The translations under genes and the position numbers were made by a program. From Flavobacterium hydrophilum (GTDB lineage Bacteria; Bacteroidota; Bacteroidia; Flavobacteriales; Flavobacteriaceae), in contig NZ_QJHL01000001.1 of assembly GCF_003202405.1 (NCBI RefSeq), positions 930,001-994,000 on the forward strand: a stretch of 64,000 bases of DNA, written 5' to 3'. This document shows positions 43,006-52,887 of this stretch, in pieces. The notes beneath the pieces are model-generated. The model was given only the letters and a program-made list of their open reading frames with translations, was not told the origin of the DNA and made no database searches. Numbering within the stretch: position 1 is the stretch's first letter; every line of letters begins with the position of its first letter.

Positions 43006-44415
43006 ATGAATTCAGCATTATTTTATGGCATTCTGCAAAAAAGATTTCCTTTTGCACCCACTTACAAACAGGATGTTTTTTTTCAGAAAATCGCGATTTT
43101 TTTGACCGAGCCTGATAACGATACCATTTTTGTGCTGAAAGGATACGCTGGAACGGGTAAAACAACCGTGATTTCGACCATAGTTAATAATCTTGGAGAT
43201 ATTAATAAAAAGTTTGTTTTGCTGGCACCAACAGGACGTGCAGCCAAAGTAATTTCCAATTATTCAAATACAGCTGCATTTACCATTCATAAAAAAATAT
43301 ATTTTCCTAAAAAATCATCAGGCGGGGGAGTGGCCTTTACCAAACAGGTCAATAAGCATAAAAACACCATTTTTATAGTCGATGAGGCTTCGATGATTTC
43401 AGACAGTACTTTGGATAGCGGTTCTCTTTTGGATGACCTGATTAATTATGTGTATTCAGGTACGAATTGCAAAATGATTCTTTTGGGTGATACAGCCCAG
43501 CTGCCTCCGGTAAATCTGGATATTAGCCCCGCTTTGGATATTCAGACTTTGGGAGTTCACTATGATAAAGAAATCGAACATATTGAACTCGACGAGGTAA
43601 TGCGTCAGGAAGAAAGTTCAGGCATTTTATTTAATGCTACCGAATTGCGTGAACTATTGAAAGAATCTTTTATAACCGAATTCAGGTTTAATGTAAAAAA
43701 GTTCAAAGATATCGTTCGTTTAACCGATGGTTATGATATTCAGGATGCTATAAATACCGCTTACAGTAATTATAGTATTGAAGACACTGCTTTTATTGTA
43801 CGTTCTAATAAAAGGGCAAATCAGTACAATGAACAGATCCGAACCCGAATATTGTTTAAAGAAAGTGAGCTTTCAGTTGGAGATTTTCTGATGGTGGTAA
43901 AAAATAATTATTTCTGGCTAAAGGAAACTGATGAAGCCGGATTTATCGCAAATGGAGATATTATTGAGGTTCTGGAACTTTTCGGAATCAAAGAGTTATA
44001 CGGATTTACTTTTGCAAAAGTTAAAATCAGAATGGTCGATTATCAGAATCAGAAGCCATTTGAGACAGTATTAATTTTGGATACCATAAAAAGTGAATCA
44101 CCGTCTTTAACGTATGAAGAGTCAAATCGTTTGTATGAAGAAGTGATGAAAGATTATGAAGATGAAACCACCAAATACAAAAGATTCCAAAAAGTAAAAG
44201 AAAACGAATATTTCAATGGTCTTCAGGTAAAATTCTCTTACGCCATAACTTGCCACAAATCACAGGGAGGACAATGGAATACCGTTTTTATAGAGCAGCC
44301 GTATTTACCAAACGGAATTGACCGCGATTATATCAGATGGCTTTATACGGCAATGACACGTGCTAAAAATAAGCTATATTTGATAGGTTTTAAAGATGAA
44401 AGTTTTGAGGAATAA
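43006..44415 (+). CDS. RecD-like superfamily 1 DNA helicase/ATPase
   Basis: 469 residues. SF1 motifs in order: Walker A GYAGTGKTT (46-54), motif Ia LAPTGRAAKV, Walker B IVDEASM, motif III GDTAQLPPV, motif IV-like FIVRSNKRANQYN, then the UvrD_C_2 end YAITCHKSQGGQW and LYTAMTRAKNKLYLIGF. This is the AAA_30/RecD2-like architecture, but short and without the N-terminal helix-hairpin-helix of RecD2. Such proteins unwind DNA 5' to 3'; no RecB or RecC is nearby, so it probably acts alone. A GAACTTTG box (near TAnnTTTG) lies at 42981-42988. Confidence 0.9.
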   Translation: MNSALFYGILQKRFPFAPTYKQDVFFQKIAIFLTEPDNDTIFVLKGYAGTGKTTVISTIVNNLGDINKKFVLLAPTGRAAKVISNYSNTAAFTIHKKIYFPKKSSGGGVAFTKQVNKHKNTIFIVDEASMISDSTLDSGSLLDDLINYVYSGTNCKMILLGDTAQLPPVNLDISPALDIQTLGVHYDKEIEHIELDEVMRQEESSGILFNATELRELLKESFITEFRFNVKKFKDIVRLTDGYDIQDAINTAYSNYSIEDTAFIVRSNKRANQYNEQIRTRILFKESELSVGDFLMVVKNNYFWLKETDEAGFIANGDIIEVLELFGIKELYGFTFAKVKIRMVDYQNQKPFETVLILDTIKSESPSLTYEESNRLYEEVMKDYEDETTKYKRFQKVKENEYFNGLQVKFSYAITCHKSQGGQWNTVFIEQPYLPNGIDRDYIRWLYTAMTRAKNKLYLIGFKDESFEE

Positions 44416-44480
44416 AAGACGATTGATTTTAGATTAGGATTAGTGAAAATTTGTGCAATTTGTGTTTAAATTTATTTACA

Positions 44481-45311
44481 ATGACAACACTAAACGATTT
44501 ACATTCGATTTCATCAACGTTTTCGAATACAGATAAAATGCCGGTTCTGTTTTTGGGGCATGGCAGTCCGATGAATGCAATTGAAGAAAATCAGTTTGTG
44601 ACCGGTTTTCGCAATCTGGCCAAAACATTGCCGCAGCCCAATGCTATCTTATGTATTTCGGCGCATTGGTTTACAAAAGGTACAAAAGTGACTTCAATGC
44701 AGATGCCAAGAACAATTCATGACTTTGGAGGTTTTCCACAGGCGCTTTTTGATGTGCAGTACCCTGCAAAAGGAAGCCCGGAACTTGCTTTGGAAACCCA
44801 AAAAATATTAGATCCGGTTCAGGTGGATTTAGACGAACACTGGGGTTTAGATCATGGAGCTTGGAGCGTAATTAAACATTTGTATCCAAATGCTGATGTT
44901 CCGGTAATTCAGTTGAGTATTGATTACACTAAGTCTGGACAATATCATTTTGAACTGGCAAAGAAACTGCAGTCGCTTCGTTACAAAGGTGTTTTAATTA
45001 TCGGAAGCGGAAATATCGTTCACAATTTAAGATTGGTTGATTTCAGGAATTTCGATAAAGATAATTACGGTTTCGACTGGGCAGTTGAAGCTAGGGAAAC
45101 GGTGAATAATTATCTGTTAGACGGAAATTTTCAACCCTTGATTGATTTCGAAAAAATGAGTAAAGCCGTGCAATTGGCAATTCCGACTCCGGATCATTAT
45201 TTACCTTTGCTCTATACTTTAGGATTAAAAGACAAAACTGATGAATTGGATTTGTTTAATGATAAGTTATTAGCCGGTTCGTTGAGTATGACTTCCGTAA
45301 AAATCATGTAA
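44481..45311 (+). CDS. ygiD: 4,5-DOPA-extradiol-dioxygenase-like protein (YgiD family)
   Basis: 276 residues from the ATG at 44481; the longer TTG-started frame from 44451 adds ten residues. LigB-type fold: metal-site candidates are His27 in FLGHGSP, ISAHWFT, the HDFGGFP segment and the GLDHGAWSV segment, with SGNIVHNLR near the C-terminal half. The E. coli homologue YgiD opens the DOPA ring, but the natural substrate in bacteria is unclear. No pathway genes are adjacent. Confidence 0.88.
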   Translation: MTTLNDLHSISSTFSNTDKMPVLFLGHGSPMNAIEENQFVTGFRNLAKTLPQPNAILCISAHWFTKGTKVTSMQMPRTIHDFGGFPQALFDVQYPAKGSPELALETQKILDPVQVDLDEHWGLDHGAWSVIKHLYPNADVPVIQLSIDYTKSGQYHFELAKKLQSLRYKGVLIIGSGNIVHNLRLVDFRNFDKDNYGFDWAVEARETVNNYLLDGNFQPLIDFEKMSKAVQLAIPTPDHYLPLLYTLGLKDKTDELDLFNDKLLAGSLSMTSVKIM

Positions 45312-45316
45312 AAAAA

Positions 45317-45483
45317 ACTTTGTGAATCTCTGTGAAATTTGGTGAATCTCTGTGAAATAGTTATTGCACAAAGTCGCACAAAGATTTCACAAAGATTCGC
45401 AAAAGAAAAAATAAATTAATAATGAGGATGATTAAATTGCGCTCAGTTCGCTGCGCTTGAGTACATGTTCCTCGCAATGACAT
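45317..45483. repeat. Mixed intergenic repeats (GTGAATCTCTGTGAAAT direct repeat; CGCAATGA arm)
   Basis: TGTGAATCTCTGTGAAAT-like units occur twice (45320-45357), followed by the related inverse-style text CACAAAGTCGCACAAAGATTTCACAAAG (45367-45395). At 45467-45482 lies GTTCCTCGCAATGACA, an arm of the repeat family also at 33390. No ORF is seen. Confidence 0.45.
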
Positions 45484-45488
45484 AAAAA

Positions 45489-46223
45489 ATGAAAATAATA
45501 GCTGTAATTCCGGCGCGATATGCATCAACACGTTTCCCTGCAAAACTAATGCAGGACCTTGGTGGTAAAACGGTAATTTTAAGAACGTACGAAGCTTCTG
45601 TTGCTACAAAATTATTCGACGATGTATTTGTCGTAACCGATTCTGATTTGATATTTGATGAAATTGTTTCGAATGGAGGTAAAGCCATTATGAGTATCAA
45701 AGAGCATGAATCAGGAAGTGACAGGATTGCAGAAGCAGTAGCAAATCTGGATGTAGATATCGTGGTAAATGTTCAGGGAGACGAACCTTTTACAGAAGCC
45801 GGACCTTTAGAGCAGGTTTTGTCTGTCTTCAAAAATGATGAAGATAAAAAGATTGATCTGGCTTCGCTAATGCGTGAAATCACAGATGAAGAAGAAATCA
45901 ATAATCCGAATCACGTGAAAGTGGTTGTTGATCAGTCGCAGTTTGCGTTGTATTTTTCACGTTCTGTAATTCCGTATCCGAGAGATAAGGATGTGGGAGT
46001 TCGTTATTTTCAGCATATCGGAATTTATGCTTTTAGAAAACAAGCTTTGTTAGATTTTTACAATTTACCGATGAAGTCATTGGAAGCTTCTGAAAAACTG
46101 GAACAGCTACGTTATTTAGAATTCGGTAAAAAAATTAAAATGGTCGAAACAACCCATGTTGGAATCGGGATTGATACGGCTGAGGATTTGGAAAAGGCGA
46201 GGGCTATACTTAAGGATATTTAA
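45489..46223 (+). CDS. kdsB: 3-deoxy-manno-octulosonate cytidylyltransferase
   Basis: 244 residues, the usual length. KdsB activates Kdo with CTP to CMP-Kdo for lipopolysaccharide. The nucleotidyltransferase start [18 protein letters not shown], the VVTDSD and SGSDRIAEA segments, and VNVQGDEPF (metal site) are all present, as is [12 protein letters not shown] perfect 23-bp terminator follows. Confidence 0.96.
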   Translation: MKIIAVIPARYASTRFPAKLMQDLGGKTVILRTYEASVATKLFDDVFVVTDSDLIFDEIVSNGGKAIMSIKEHESGSDRIAEAVANLDVDIVVNVQGDEPFTEAGPLEQVLSVFKNDEDKKIDLASLMREITDEEEINNPNHVKVVVDQSQFALYFSRSVIPYPRDKDVGVRYFQHIGIYAFRKQALLDFYNLPMKSLEASEKLEQLRYLEFGKKIKMVETTHVGIGIDTAEDLEKARAILKDI

Positions 46224-46226
46224 TTG

Positions 46227-46276
46227 ATTTCAGATATTAAAAACGCTCCAATTGGAGCGTTTTTAATATCTGAAAT
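46227..46276. terminator. Long perfect bidirectional terminator
   Basis: A perfect 23-bp stem (46227-46249 with 46254-46276) around AATT, with GC-rich base pairs near the loop and A/T runs lower down. It lies 3 bases after the kdsB stop and 13 before the end of the converging dehydrogenase gene, so it serves both. Confidence 0.9.
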
Positions 46277-46289
46277 ATTTCTTAAATCT

Positions 46290-48701
46290 TTAGTATAAAC
46301 TTGGAAATTTATCAGGATTAACTTCATTCATCATTTCATAAACCTTTTCAAAAATATCTTCGGCAGAAGGTTTTGAAAAATAGTCGCCATCAGTTCCGTA
46401 CGCAGGTCTATGTGCTTTTGCAGCCAATGTTTGTGGTTTGCTGTCCAGATATTTATATGCGTCCTGCTCATCAATAATTTGCTGTAATATGAACGCTGAA
46501 GCTCCACCTGGAACATCTTCGTCAATTACTAAAAGGCGATTTGTTTTGGCGATACTTTTTACAATATCCTTATTGATGTCAAACGGAAGCAATGATTGAA
46601 TATCAATAACTTCGCAATCAATTCCTAATTCTAATAATTCTTTAGCGGCTTGTTCAACTAATCTTAAAGTTGATCCGTATGAAACAAGTGTAATGTCTGA
46701 ACCTTCTTTTAGGGTTTCAACTACACCAATTGGCGTTTTGAATTCACCAAAATTCAAAGGTGTTTTTTCTTTTAAACGGTAGCCATTCAGACATTCAATT
46801 ACTAAAGCCGGTTCATCAGTTTCTAAAAGTGCATTGTAGAAACCTGCAGCCTGAGTCATATTTCTCGGAACCAAAACGTGAATACCACGAATAGCATTAA
46901 TGATCATTCCCATTGGAGAACCGGAATGCCAGATACCTTCTAAACGGTGTCCACGGGTTCTGATAATTAAAGGCGCTTTTTGTTTTCCTACTGTTCTGTA
47001 TTGCAGCGTTGCCAAATCATCACTCATAATCTGGATAGCGTACAATAAATAATCCAGATACTGAATCTCAGCAATTGGACGTAATCCCCTCAATGCCATT
47101 CCGATTCCCTGGCCAATAATAGTCGCTTCACGAATCCCGACATCGGCAACGCGAAGTTCACCGTATTTTTCCTGCATGCCTTCAAGCCCCTGGTTTACAT
47201 CACCAATGTTTCCAACGTCTTCACCAAAAATTAAGACCTCAGGATACTTAGTAAATAAAGCGTCGAAGTTATCACGCAGAATCATTCTTCCGTCTAAATC
47301 CGGTTTAGCATTTTCAGCGTACTCAGGAAGAACTTTTTCAACCGAAAAGACATTTTTGTCTGATTCAGAATATAAATTACTGCTAAATTTGGGTTGTGTT
47401 ATTGCAATATAATTGGTAATCCACTCTGATAGTAAAGCTTTACTATTCGGAATTTCGATAAAACGCAATATTTTACGGGCTATAACGAGCATTTCTTTTT
47501 TCAAAGGAGCTTTTATTGCTTTTAATTCAGAGATATACTTTTGAATTTTATCCTTATGATTAATACTGGCAGTAGAAATTTGCTCTAATAAAACCAAAAG
47601 ATTTTTTTGGTCTTCAATAATTGGATTAATGAAAAGGTTCCAGGCTTCTTTTTTAGCTTCAAGAACTTCATTTTTTATCAGGGATTCCATTTCGTCCAGT
47701 TCTTCAGGAGATGCAATATTGATGGCAATCATCCATAGGCGCATCTGACGGATACAGTCGTAATTTTTCTCCCAACCCAGTCTTTCTCCGTTTTTATAGC
47801 GCTCATGAGATCCTGATGTGGAGTGGCCTTGCGGTTGTGTCAGTTCATTCACATGAATTAAAACCGGAATATGCTGTTCGCGTGCAATGGCACCGGCTCT
47901 TTCATAAGTAGAAACCAGCTCGGCATAATCCCATCCTTTTACCCTGAAAATTTCATATCCTTCAGAATCTTCATCACGTTGGTATCCTTTTAAGATTTCA
48001 GAGATGTTTTCTTTTGTTGTCTGATGTTTTGCGTGTACAGAAATTCCGTACTCGTCATCCCAAACGCTCATTACCATTGGAACTTGCAGAACTCCGGCAG
48101 CATTTATGGTTTCAAAAAACAAACCTTCAGAAGTACTTGCGTTACCGATAGTTCCCCAGGCAACTTCATTTCCGTTTACAGAGAATTTGTCTTTGATATC
48201 GATTCCGTCAACATGTCTGTAAATTTTTGAAGCCTGTGCTAATCCTAATAATCTTGGCATTTGTGCGGCTGTAGGAGATATATCTGCGCTTGAATTTTTT
48301 TGTTTTGTCAAGTCTTTCCAGGAACCGTCTTCGTTTAAACTGTGCGTTACAAAGTGTCCGCCCATTTGTCTTCCGGCAGACATTGGATCAAAATCCAGAT
48401 CGGTATGGCCATATAAACCTGCGAAAAATTGTTTAGGAGTAAATTCGCCAATAGCCATCATAAAAGTCTGGTCACGGTAGTATCCTGAACGAAAATCCCC
48501 GTTTTTAAATGCTTTTGCCATAGCGAGCTGCGGCACTTCTTTCCCGTCACCAAAAATTCCAAATTTGGCTTTTCCTGTCAATACTTCTTTTCTCCCTAAA
48601 AGACTGCATTCCCGACTGGTAACTGCAATTTTATAGTCATTTAATACTTCAGTTTTAAAATCCTCGAAGGTTAATGTAGTATTGCTTTTTTCTGTAATCA
48701 T
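46290..48701 (-). CDS. Fused alpha/beta E1 component of 2-oxoacid dehydrogenase (branched-chain type)
   Basis: 803 residues. The N-terminal half (about 20-380) is the E1 alpha subunit with the thiamine-diphosphate region (GNEVAWGTIGNASTSEGLFFETIN) and the FRSGYYRDQTFMMAIG and HGHSTSGSHE-type loops. The C-terminal half (about 465-800) is the E1 beta subunit, with VLIFGEDVGNIGDVNQGLEGMQEKYGELRVADVGIREATIIGQGIGMALRGLRPIAEIQYLDY, and its transketolase C-terminal domain. A fused layout of this kind is common in Bacteroidota and is usually annotated as 2-oxoisovalerate dehydrogenase, giving branched-chain acyl-CoA for iso-fatty acids. E2 and E3 are not in the window. Confidence 0.92.
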   Translation of the reverse strand: MITEKSNTTLTFEDFKTEVLNDYKIAVTSRECSLLGRKEVLTGKAKFGIFGDGKEVPQLAMAKAFKNGDFRSGYYRDQTFMMAIGEFTPKQFFAGLYGHTDLDFDPMSAGRQMGGHFVTHSLNEDGSWKDLTKQKNSSADISPTAAQMPRLLGLAQASKIYRHVDGIDIKDKFSVNGNEVAWGTIGNASTSEGLFFETINAAGVLQVPMVMSVWDDEYGISVHAKHQTTKENISEILKGYQRDEDSEGYEIFRVKGWDYAELVSTYERAGAIAREQHIPVLIHVNELTQPQGHSTSGSHERYKNGERLGWEKNYDCIRQMRLWMIAINIASPEELDEMESLIKNEVLEAKKEAWNLFINPIIEDQKNLLVLLEQISTASINHKDKIQKYISELKAIKAPLKKEMLVIARKILRFIEIPNSKALLSEWITNYIAITQPKFSSNLYSESDKNVFSVEKVLPEYAENAKPDLDGRMILRDNFDALFTKYPEVLIFGEDVGNIGDVNQGLEGMQEKYGELRVADVGIREATIIGQGIGMALRGLRPIAEIQYLDYLLYAIQIMSDDLATLQYRTVGKQKAPLIIRTRGHRLEGIWHSGSPMGMIINAIRGIHVLVPRNMTQAAGFYNALLETDEPALVIECLNGYRLKEKTPLNFGEFKTPIGVVETLKEGSDITLVSYGSTLRLVEQAAKELLELGIDCEVIDIQSLLPFDINKDIVKSIAKTNRLLVIDEDVPGGASAFILQQIIDEQDAYKYLDSKPQTLAAKAHRPAYGTDGDYFSKPSAEDIFEKVYEMMNEVNPDKFPSLY

Positions 48702-48889
48702 AATCTGGAATGGTCATGTTTAGGTTGCGAAATTACTCAAAATCTACCAATAATCATAATTCATTAAAATAAATATAATTTAATTATTTGTAGTTAAAAT
48801 CAAAAAACTACGTATTTTTTTTGAGTAATTTTTATTAAAAACAATATTAATCTAATAATAATTTACGTTTTTGTCTAAAAACTAAATAA

Positions 48890-51721
48890 TTAAAACCATT
48901 TTCGGGTAAAAAGACTGACTAATGTTTTGGGAGACAAGGTGATAACAAACCTGATTTTTTCATTATATTTTGTTTGAGAAATTTCCCAGCCATTATTAGA
49001 GTAAACAGGGAAATAAATCTCAAAATAGTCAGGAAGCAGATTTAAGCGAATACCACTATCATAAACAAAGTGTTCATTTTGTTGCTTACTTTTCGTAAAA
49101 CCTAAATCACCATAAGCTTCAATCCAGTTCCAGATAGAATAACTTGCGTTCAAAGTAGTCATCCACTGGTTAGCATATCTGGGTTCGATCATCGATTTAA
49201 ATCCACCTTCGGCGATCATATACTGCTGGCTAAAAAAACCTTTGCTCTCAGATCTTCCGTAAAAATTGTAGTCAAATAAATAGTCAGTTGGACGGTCTAA
49301 ACCAAAGCTGAAATAGTCTGAATTAGTTGTATTGTATAGAAAACTTCCGGCATACAATCTCAAATTTAATTTGCGATTATTTTCAAAAAGCCTTCTGTAT
49401 TCAATTTCTCCGGATAACTTTCCAAAATCTCCCGAAAACTGTACATCTGTCATGAAATTAAAATGATTAATCAGTTCAGTTTTTGTATTCATATAACGAA
49501 GATTGAATACAGAATAGTTGGGAGTGGAGTTATCTGTTATATATTCCGTTGCTTCACGATTTACTATTACCTGTCTGGCGATAATAAATTGTTTTCGGTT
49601 GTCCCTGAAATCTTCTTCCCGAATTCTAAATTGTACCATCGGATTTAATCTGAAATAGGTGGCATCCGGTGCATAATGAAAATAATTTTGACTAATAGAA
49701 TAGCGTATGTTGTAAAGTTTGCTGTCACGATAATAATGATTCAGTGAAAAAGCAGATGATCCCGATAGAGTTCCTGCTTTAAGTGAATAAGCCGGATTGA
49801 TATCGAAGGTAAACGGCTTGTCCAGTATCGTTTTGTTATGAAAACGAATTCCGGGAGCAAACCCATCATAATAATTATAAGCAAGCGTTGGTACGTATAA
49901 TATTTGATTGTAGTAAGGATCTTCTAAATCTTTTGCAAAATTAAATTTGATGGGACGATTTGTAATGACCAGACTTTTTAATGATTTCCAGTTGTCACGC
50001 TGATTGTATTCGGGAACTTCATTGTCATAATTCAAAACAATTTTATCTGCATTTTTTCTTTCGAAAATATAAACAGAATCATTGTCTTTAGGCTCAATCC
50101 ATTCTTTGAAAACGATGTTGTTCTTTTTAAGGCCGTAAACCGGAACCGGAACGTAATTTTCTGTTTTGTTTTTTATCGAAAAGCGAATACTGTCTTTAGT
50201 TCTGGAAACATTTGAAAACTTATAATCAATAATTTCACGGGAATCAATAATGGTTTCAAAAAACCAATCGATTTTTTTTGAACTTTTTTTCGTTAGTATT
50301 TTTTCAAAATCATATCGGTTTGCCTGTTGTGTTTTGTTTAGGTTATAAAATTCCTGAACACTTTGAGGTACAATATTATCATTTAAATAGTCATCTAAAT
50401 AACTTAAGCTTAAACCCGCCCGATATTTACTTGCAATCTGTTCATTGAATTTTATGAGTGTATTTTTCGGGTCTCCCAAAGGCTGATCCAGATTCTTTCG
50501 GGCCATAAGCATATAGTAATAACTGTATTGCTCGTTAAATGTCAGATTGGTAATGTTATAACTTTTAAAAAGTTTCATTTTTGAAAGTCTGCCCAGCATC
50601 TTTTGATCCATGTGATGTTCTTCCATATATTTCATCATCGTGTAAATCTGGATTCCGTCATATACCCAATTGTCTTTTCGGGGATCCAGGCGAAGGCTGT
50701 ATTGAAGATAATTGTTTAAATACGTTTTTAAAAAGGTAATTTCAAACATGAATTCATCCGAAAAAGGACTTATAAAAGATGGCAGTTGATTCAGCCCGTA
50801 AAAAGGGTTCCGGTCATAATCTGCCTGGGAAACCGTAATTTTTTTATGCGGATATTTTCCAATAAAATCATTAGCAAAACTGATTACTCGATTGATAATA
50901 ATCGCTTTTTGTATCTCGTCCAGTTTTTTGTTTTTTAAATTGGTAAGAACCTCCAGTTCACCATTATTATAGCTGTTAAAGGTATTTTGTTTTTCAATAA
51001 ATAAATTAAAATCGGTTCTGTTATTTCCGGAAAAAAGATAGGTACTGAATGCAGGAGAGGAGGAATCCTTTGAAATTGAATTCAGATCACTGTTAATAGT
51101 ATATTGATTTGGAATTTTAATTTCTAATTCATAATCAGTCACTGCATTTGCAATATCATCAAGATTGTAATTGTGATATTTTATAAAATCATGATTTTCG
51201 AAACGTGCAGGACTTAAAAACCAATTTCTAAGATTCATGCCTCCGTTTTGAGTATAACCATAACGGGTAAATTTATCACTTGGAATCTTAGAGCTATAAG
51301 TAAGATGTAAATCAATTTTACTGTTGGGAGGCAATTTGTTTTTTAGCTTGATTATGATAAAATCAGGATCTTCATTAGTTCTTTGCCATTCTAAAGTCAT
51401 AAATTGATCGTCAGTCAGTTCTAATATAGTTGTGTTTCCGCGTTCTTCTTGTTTTGCCAGATGGAAGCCTTTATAAAACTCATCAGAAAAGCGCAATGCC
51501 AATGGAGTATTTTTATCAGAGAAGGCATTATTCCAGTCATTTAGAACAATAGAAGTCAAAGAATCTTCAGAAGTGTTGAAATATGTAATATCCTGTTTTA
51601 TATTTAGTGTTTTAAGCTCAGGATTCACCGCCACCTCCATCTTAGATTGATGCTGCGCGAATTGTTTTAATGGGAACATCAAAACAAAAACGAAAAGAAT
51701 GATTTTAAAAAATGATTTCAA
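48890..51721 (-). CDS. M1-peptidase-like protein lacking the zinc motif, fused to an outer-membrane barrel
   Basis: 943 residues with a signal peptide (about 1-22). Residues 25-245 form the beta-rich N-terminal domain and 250-460 the helical region of M1/gluzincin aminopeptidases. The normal HExxH...E metal site is absent: the corresponding helix reads FMFEITFLKTYLNNYL (325-340), and WVYDGIQIYTMMKYMEE (352-368) takes the place of the second-ligand helix, with Asp355 where the NEG-type Glu would be. Residues about 600-943 alternate strands and end in an aromatic strand (SLFTRKWF), forming a barrel. It may have lost proteolysis and kept a binding role at the surface. Homologues are usually labelled aminopeptidase. 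Confidence 0.8.
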   Translation of the reverse strand: MKSFFKIILFVFVLMFPLKQFAQHQSKMEVAVNPELKTLNIKQDITYFNTSEDSLTSIVLNDWNNAFSDKNTPLALRFSDEFYKGFHLAKQEERGNTTILELTDDQFMTLEWQRTNEDPDFIIIKLKNKLPPNSKIDLHLTYSSKIPSDKFTRYGYTQNGGMNLRNWFLSPARFENHDFIKYHNYNLDDIANAVTDYELEIKIPNQYTINSDLNSISKDSSSPAFSTYLFSGNNRTDFNLFIEKQNTFNSYNNGELEVLTNLKNKKLDEIQKAIIINRVISFANDFIGKYPHKKITVSQADYDRNPFYGLNQLPSFISPFSDEFMFEITFLKTYLNNYLQYSLRLDPRKDNWVYDGIQIYTMMKYMEEHHMDQKMLGRLSKMKLFKSYNITNLTFNEQYSYYYMLMARKNLDQPLGDPKNTLIKFNEQIASKYRAGLSLSYLDDYLNDNIVPQSVQEFYNLNKTQQANRYDFEKILTKKSSKKIDWFFETIIDSREIIDYKFSNVSRTKDSIRFSIKNKTENYVPVPVYGLKKNNIVFKEWIEPKDNDSVYIFERKNADKIVLNYDNEVPEYNQRDNWKSLKSLVITNRPIKFNFAKDLEDPYYNQILYVPTLAYNYYDGFAPGIRFHNKTILDKPFTFDINPAYSLKAGTLSGSSAFSLNHYYRDSKLYNIRYSISQNYFHYAPDATYFRLNPMVQFRIREEDFRDNRKQFIIARQVIVNREATEYITDNSTPNYSVFNLRYMNTKTELINHFNFMTDVQFSGDFGKLSGEIEYRRLFENNRKLNLRLYAGSFLYNTTNSDYFSFGLDRPTDYLFDYNFYGRSESKGFFSQQYMIAEGGFKSMIEPRYANQWMTTLNASYSIWNWIEAYGDLGFTKSKQQNEHFVYDSGIRLNLLPDYFEIYFPVYSNNGWEISQTKYNEKIRFVITLSPKTLVSLFTRKWF

Positions 51722-51796
51722 TGCTGGCTTAAAATTTAGGTGTATAACTTTAGTTACGGGCTTATGACTCTTTTGGTTTTATTGTAAAAATAATAT

Positions 51797-51820
51797 AAAA
51801 AAAGCTGTTTTTAAACAGCC
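51797..51820 (-). terminator. Rho-independent terminator after the LOG-family gene
   Basis: On the minus strand GCTGTTT pairs with AAACAGC, extended by G-C, followed by seven T. It lies 104 bases after the LOG-family stop and 76 bases before the barrel gene start. Confidence 0.7.
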
Positions 51821-51923
51821 TTCTTTTTTTACGATATTTATTTAAACATATAAGTAATTAAGAAAATATAAGTTTTATACGGGTCAATTTAATGGACTTA
51901 TATTATTTATATGGTAAAAAATA

Positions 51924-52652
51924 TTAAAAGTTTGGACTTAAATCGTATTTCTTGTAGAATTTGTCCAGCACATCAACTACTTCATCTTCAGTATCTACAA
52001 TTTTGAATAAGTTTAAATCATCTGGGCTTACCGTCTGCATTTTTTCAACCAAAACGGTTTTTACCCAGTCAATCAATCCTGACCAAAATTCAACACCTAC
52101 TAATATAATAGGGAATTTTCCAATTTTTTTAGTCTGAATCAGGGTAATGGCTTCAAACATTTCGTCTAATGTTCCAAATCCTCCAGGCATCACTACAAAT
52201 CCTTGTGAATATTTTACAAACATTACTTTTCGAACAAAAAAGTAATCAAAATTCAGGTTTTTATCATGATCAATGTAGGGATTGAAATGCTGTTCAAAAG
52301 GCAGTTCAATATTCAAACCAACAGAAGTTCCTCCGCCTAAATGTGCGCCTTTATTTCCTGCTTCCATAATTCCTGGACCACCACCTGTGATAACACCGTA
52401 ACCGGCTTTACTAATTTTGTAAGCAATTTTTTCGGCAAGCAAATAATATTTGTCATCCGGTTTTGTCCTTGCTGATCCAAAAATTGACACACACGGACCA
52501 ATACGCCCCATACTTTCATAACCGTTTACAAACTCGGCCATGATTTTAAAAATTGCCCAGCTGTCATTGGTCCTGATTTCATTCCACGTTTTTTGTTTCA
52601 AACGATCCTGAATTACTTTATCCTCATCATTGTCAAAATCTTCTAATCTCAT
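51924..52652 (-). CDS. LOG-family protein (TIGR00730 Rossmann fold)
   Basis: 242 residues. The LOG (cytokinin-riboside monophosphate phosphoribohydrolase) fold is shown by VSIFGSART, GVITGGGPGIMEAGNKGAHLGGGTSVGLNIELPFEQ and VVMPGGFGTLDEMFEAITLIQTKKIGKFPIILVG. PGGxGTxxE is the catalytic motif, with Arg and Glu nearby. Bacterial members remove ribose phosphate from nucleoside monophosphates. The real substrate here is unknown. It stands alone. Confidence 0.9.
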   Translation of the reverse strand: MRLEDFDNDEDKVIQDRLKQKTWNEIRTNDSWAIFKIMAEFVNGYESMGRIGPCVSIFGSARTKPDDKYYLLAEKIAYKISKAGYGVITGGGPGIMEAGNKGAHLGGGTSVGLNIELPFEQHFNPYIDHDKNLNFDYFFVRKVMFVKYSQGFVVMPGGFGTLDEMFEAITLIQTKKIGKFPIILVGVEFWSGLIDWVKTVLVEKMQTVSPDDLNLFKIVDTEDEVVDVLDKFYKKYDLSPNF

Positions 52653-52719
52653 TTTGTGTATTATTAATTTTATTTTATTCTTTGGTTTCTTCGGTGTAAT
52701 TTCAATTTATATCAGAAGA

Positions 52720-52761
52720 CAACAGCTTTGTCAAATGTTTAAAACCCTGACAAAGCTGTTG
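52720..52761. repeat. Perfect 14-bp inverted repeat CAACAGCTTTGTCA
   Basis: CAACAGCTTTGTCA (52720-52733) and its exact inverse (52748-52761) enclose 14 bases. No T run follows on either strand, so it is probably not a terminator. It looks like a dispersed intergenic hairpin. Confidence 0.5.
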
Positions 52762-52887
52762 CACTAAATTAACTCTTTTTTTGAAAATTGTTATAAAAAT
52801 CGGTTATTAATTCCCTCAAAAATAAAGTTGTTTCATTTAACTACTTCATTCCTATTGTCTTTAGGGGACTAAATTCATTTTTTTTGA

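Noticed and set aside
52720..52761. Hairpin considered as terminator of the LOG-family or dienelactone hydrolase gene
   Set aside because: No T run follows the stem on either strand and it lies too far from the stop of either gene.
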